Shown here: piece after piece, positions 7,789 through 8,776 of the stretch | Position numbering within the stretch: the stretch's first letter is position 1 | Layout of the letters: every line of letters begins with the position of its first letter | Source: Thermaerobacter marianensis | Lineage (GTDB): Bacteria; Bacillota; Sulfobacillia; DYIH01; DYIG01 | DNA: 8,776 bases | Reading direction: 5' to 3' | Assembly (NCBI GenBank): GCA_020723725.1 | Contig: DYIG01000057.1 | Span: 1 to 8,776 of the forward strand | Made by a program: the position numbers and the translations under genes | The notes under the pieces: model-generated | Database searches by the model: none | What the model was told of the DNA's origin: nothing | The model's input: the letters and a program-made list of their open reading frames with translations, nothing else

Positions 7789-7811
7789 GTTTGAGGTGAT
7801 GCGCTAACAAG

Positions 7812-7856
7812 AAGGATTATTACTATATATATAGAAATAGCTACAAAGAAATCCTT
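7812..7856. repeat. AAGGATT/AATCCTT inverted repeat around an AT-rich core
   Basis: AAGGATT (7812-7818) and AATCCTT (7850-7856) form a perfect seven-base inverted repeat, 31 bp apart, in the divergent intergenic region. Between them is a 12-bp palindrome, CTATATATATAG (7823-7834), which is not centred on the outer repeat. The AT-rich core is where the promoter of the minus-strand YkvI/HD-GYP pair should lie, but no confident -35/-10 pair could be fixed. This may be a regulator site or chance. Confidence 0.25.
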
Positions 7857-7859
7857 ATG

Positions 7860-7875
7860 ATTTCGTTCCCGAAAT
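7860..7875. promoter_or_regulatory. Candidate operator: ATTTCG-N4-CGAAAT dyad
   Basis: ATTTCG (7860-7865) and CGAAAT (7870-7875) are perfect inverted half-sites four bases apart, covering the -35/spacer region of the response regulator promoter. A further half-site, CGAAATA, occurs at 7893-7899, just beyond the -10 box. The matching ten-base blocks CGAAATATCG (7870-7879) and CGAAATACTG (7893-7902) flank the -10 as a direct repeat. Placement over a promoter with a poor -35 suggests regulator binding. The binding protein is unknown, and autoregulation is only one possibility. Confidence 0.35.
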
Positions 7876-7880
7876 ATCGG

Positions 7881-7886
7881 TATAAT
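7881..7886 (+). promoter_or_regulatory. -10 box of the response regulator promoter
   Basis: A perfect TATAAT lies 39 bp upstream of the GTG start at 7926. The expected -35 position (about 7858-7863, TGATTT) is a poor match to TTGACA, and there is no extended -10 TG, suggesting a promoter that needs an activator. Transcription would start near 7893, giving a leader of about 33 bases that carries AAGGAG. Confidence 0.5.
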
Positions 7887-7925
7887 CTACTACGAAATAC
7901 TGCGAACTGTAAGGAGCGATTCCCT

Positions 7926-8591
7926 GTGGCCGGTAAGAAGATTCGGGTTCTGATCGTCGATGACCATGCCATTGTTCGGGAGGGACTTAAATTGATTCTC
8001 GAACGGCAGCCCGACATTTCGGTTGTGGGGGAGGCAGGGAATGGAACGGAAGCCGTGGACAAGGCTGCGGAATTGAAGCCCGACGTAATAGTGATGGATA
8101 TAGTGATGCCCGTGATGACGGGCCTGGAGGCCACCCGGATTATCCATCAGTCCAATCCCGGTATACAGATACTTATACTTACCGCCCATGAAGAAGAAGA
8201 TTACGTTACGCGCATCCTGCAGGCCGGGGCTACCGGTTACATGTTAAAAAAGGATGACAGTGAACAACTCCTGTCCGCCATTCGGGCTCTTTCTCGCGGG
8301 GAGTCTTTCCTTGACCCTTCAGTAACAAAGACAATTATCAGGACCTTTACGGCCTATAAAAGCATCCCCTATAGTTCGGTTAAAGATAGGGAATTGACCG
8401 ATCGTGAGGTAGAGGTCTTGAGATTAATTGCCAGCGGCCATACCAATAATCAGATTGCGGACAAGCTTCAAATAAGTGTTAAAACTGTTGATACGCACAG
8501 GGGCAACATTGCTGCGAAACTTGATATTCACAGCAGGGTCGACCTGGCAAAGTATGCGATAAAAAAGGGCCTCATCTCGTTAAAGGAATAA
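7926..8591 (+). CDS. NarL/FixJ-type response regulator (REC plus LuxR-type HTH)
   Basis: The 221-residue cytoplasmic transcription factor has an N-terminal receiver domain (about 5-120) with acidic pocket Asp12/Asp13, phosphoacceptor Asp58 (VMDIVMP), Thr86 (LTA) and Lys108 (MLKK). A LuxR-type helix-turn-helix follows (about 155-215): LTDREVEVLRLIASGHTNNQ, then ISVKTVDTHRGNIAAKL. All key residues are intact, so phosphorylation by a histidine kinase followed by DNA binding is expected. GTG 7926 is chosen because AAGGAG at 7911-7916 lies nine bases upstream and the receiver begins right after; the longer frame from 7857 would start before the -10 box. No kinase is present in the window. The gene diverges from the YkvI/HD-GYP pair, sharing a 137-bp intergenic region, so those genes and its own promoter are candidate targets. 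Confidence 0.96.
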   Translation: MAGKKIRVLIVDDHAIVREGLKLILERQPDISVVGEAGNGTEAVDKAAELKPDVIVMDIVMPVMTGLEATRIIHQSNPGIQILILTAHEEEDYVTRILQAGATGYMLKKDDSEQLLSAIRALSRGESFLDPSVTKTIIRTFTAYKSIPYSSVKDRELTDREVEVLRLIASGHTNNQIADKLQISVKTVDTHRGNIAAKLDIHSRVDLAKYAIKKGLISLKE

Positions 8592-8617
8592 TTAGTATTC
8601 GGGATGGACGAAGCATA

Positions 8618-8623
8618 TATAAT
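8618..8623 (+). promoter_or_regulatory. Possible -10 box for the last gene
   Basis: A perfect TATAAT occurs 27 bp after the response regulator stop, in an AT-rich stretch. The -35 region is poor. If used, transcription would start near 8630, giving a structured leader of about 135 bases ahead of ATG 8766. Read-through from the response regulator is the alternative, since no terminator was found between them. Confidence 0.3.
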
Positions 8624-8638
8624 TAAGTAAAATCATGA

Positions 8639-8742
8639 CGGGTAGCCCGAATGGGTTGTTCTCCGAACCGGATAAACCTAAAGCACGCGTTGCTATGGTT
8701 ACCGGTCGGCCAGGGTAAAGCGGGAAACTGCTTTGCCTCCCG
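8639..8742 (+). promoter_or_regulatory. Structured leader with alternative hairpins, possible unidentified cis-regulatory RNA
   Basis: Several stems can form. CGGG/CCCG pairs at 8639-8649, and GGTT (8654-8657) with AACC (8666-8669). A long arm is built from ACCGG/CCGGT (8667-8671 with 8702-8706), AACC/GGTT (8675-8678 with 8697-8700) and AGCA/TGCT (8682-8685 with 8691-8694). GGTAAAGC/GCTTTGCC pairs 8714-8721 with 8730-8737. The GGTT/AACC hairpin and the long arm share 8667-8669, so they exclude each other. CGGGA (8721-8725) could instead pair with TCCCG (8738-8742), disrupting the 8714-8737 stem. TCCC (8738-8741) could also pair with GGGA in the ribosome-binding site (8753-8756). I compared it with c-di-GMP-I, TPP, SAM, cobalamin, T-box and ZTP patterns from memory and found no match. 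Confidence 0.35.
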
Positions 8743-8765
8743 AATTGGAAAGGGGAACACTTCTC

Positions 8766-8776
8766 ATGAAAGACAT
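8766..8776 (+). CDS. Start of an unidentified gene (partial, right edge)
   Basis: ATGAAAGAC begins here, preceded by the purine-rich GGAAAGGGG (8747-8755) with ten bases between. Only three complete codons (Met-Lys-Asp) are visible, so no product can be suggested. It follows the response regulator on the same strand, where a partner sensor kinase could lie, but nothing in the window tests this. Confidence 0.45.

Noticed and set aside
8592..8617. Intrinsic terminator after the response regulator
   Set aside because: TTCG/CGAA (8598-8612) is only a four-base stem with no following U-run.
8639..8742. c-di-GMP-I (GEMM) riboswitch before the last gene
   Set aside because: An HD-GYP gene nearby made this attractive, but the conserved GGCAAACC and GACGCAAAGCC elements are absent in the right order; GATAAACC and GCTTTGCC are only partial resemblances.
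1..8776. CRISPR array, insertion sequence, tRNA or prophage signal
   Set aside because: No regularly spaced repeats, transposase or integrase motifs, terminal inverted repeats or tRNA-like cloverleaf were seen on reading both strands.

Overview
The window looks like chromosomal DNA from a Bacillota (Firmicutes) organism, probably a moderately GC-rich clostridial or Peptococcaceae-type lineage. This rests on four traits: a secreted protein ending in a copper-amine-oxidase-N-like repeat (a stalk/anchor domain common in that phylum), a YkvI-family membrane protein, purine-rich Shine-Dalgarno sites, and GTG starts. The lineage is an inference from protein families; no rRNA or other marker is present.

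Layout. On the plus strand the window opens with the last 41 codons of an unidentified gene (to 127). A 229-bp hairpin-rich gap follows. Then come a GT-B glycosyltransferase (family 4 type) and a Gfo/Idh/MocA oxidoreductase, joined by a 4-base ATGA overlap. After a 78-bp spacer with a strong hairpin comes a secreted CAP-domain protein with a C-terminal copper-amine-oxidase-N-like module, and then a small protein of unknown family (4515-4775). The small gene converges with, and overlaps by 18 bp, a minus-strand pair: a YkvI-type ten-segment membrane protein (7788 to 6739) followed by a membrane-bound HD-GYP protein (6683 to 4758). Divergent from that pair is a NarL/FixJ-type response regulator (7926-8591). 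The window ends in a 174-bp structured leader that runs into the first codons of another gene at 8766.

How the genes may work together. The first half suggests cell-surface carbohydrate and envelope functions: sugar transfer, sugar-nucleotide or sugar oxidoreduction, and a wall- or surface-associated CAP protein. The second half is a signalling locus. It holds a probable c-di-GMP phosphodiesterase with an extracytoplasmic four-helix sensor, a HAMP domain and a cysteine-bearing GAF domain. This protein sits downstream of an uncharacterised APC-type transporter and back to back with a two-component regulator that has no sensor kinase in the window. The most interesting non-coding features are an ATTTCG-N4-CGAAAT dyad at the regulator's promoter, with a further half-site just past the -10 box, and the unidentified alternative-pairing leader at 8639-8742. 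No mobile elements, CRISPR arrays, tRNAs or rRNAs were seen.
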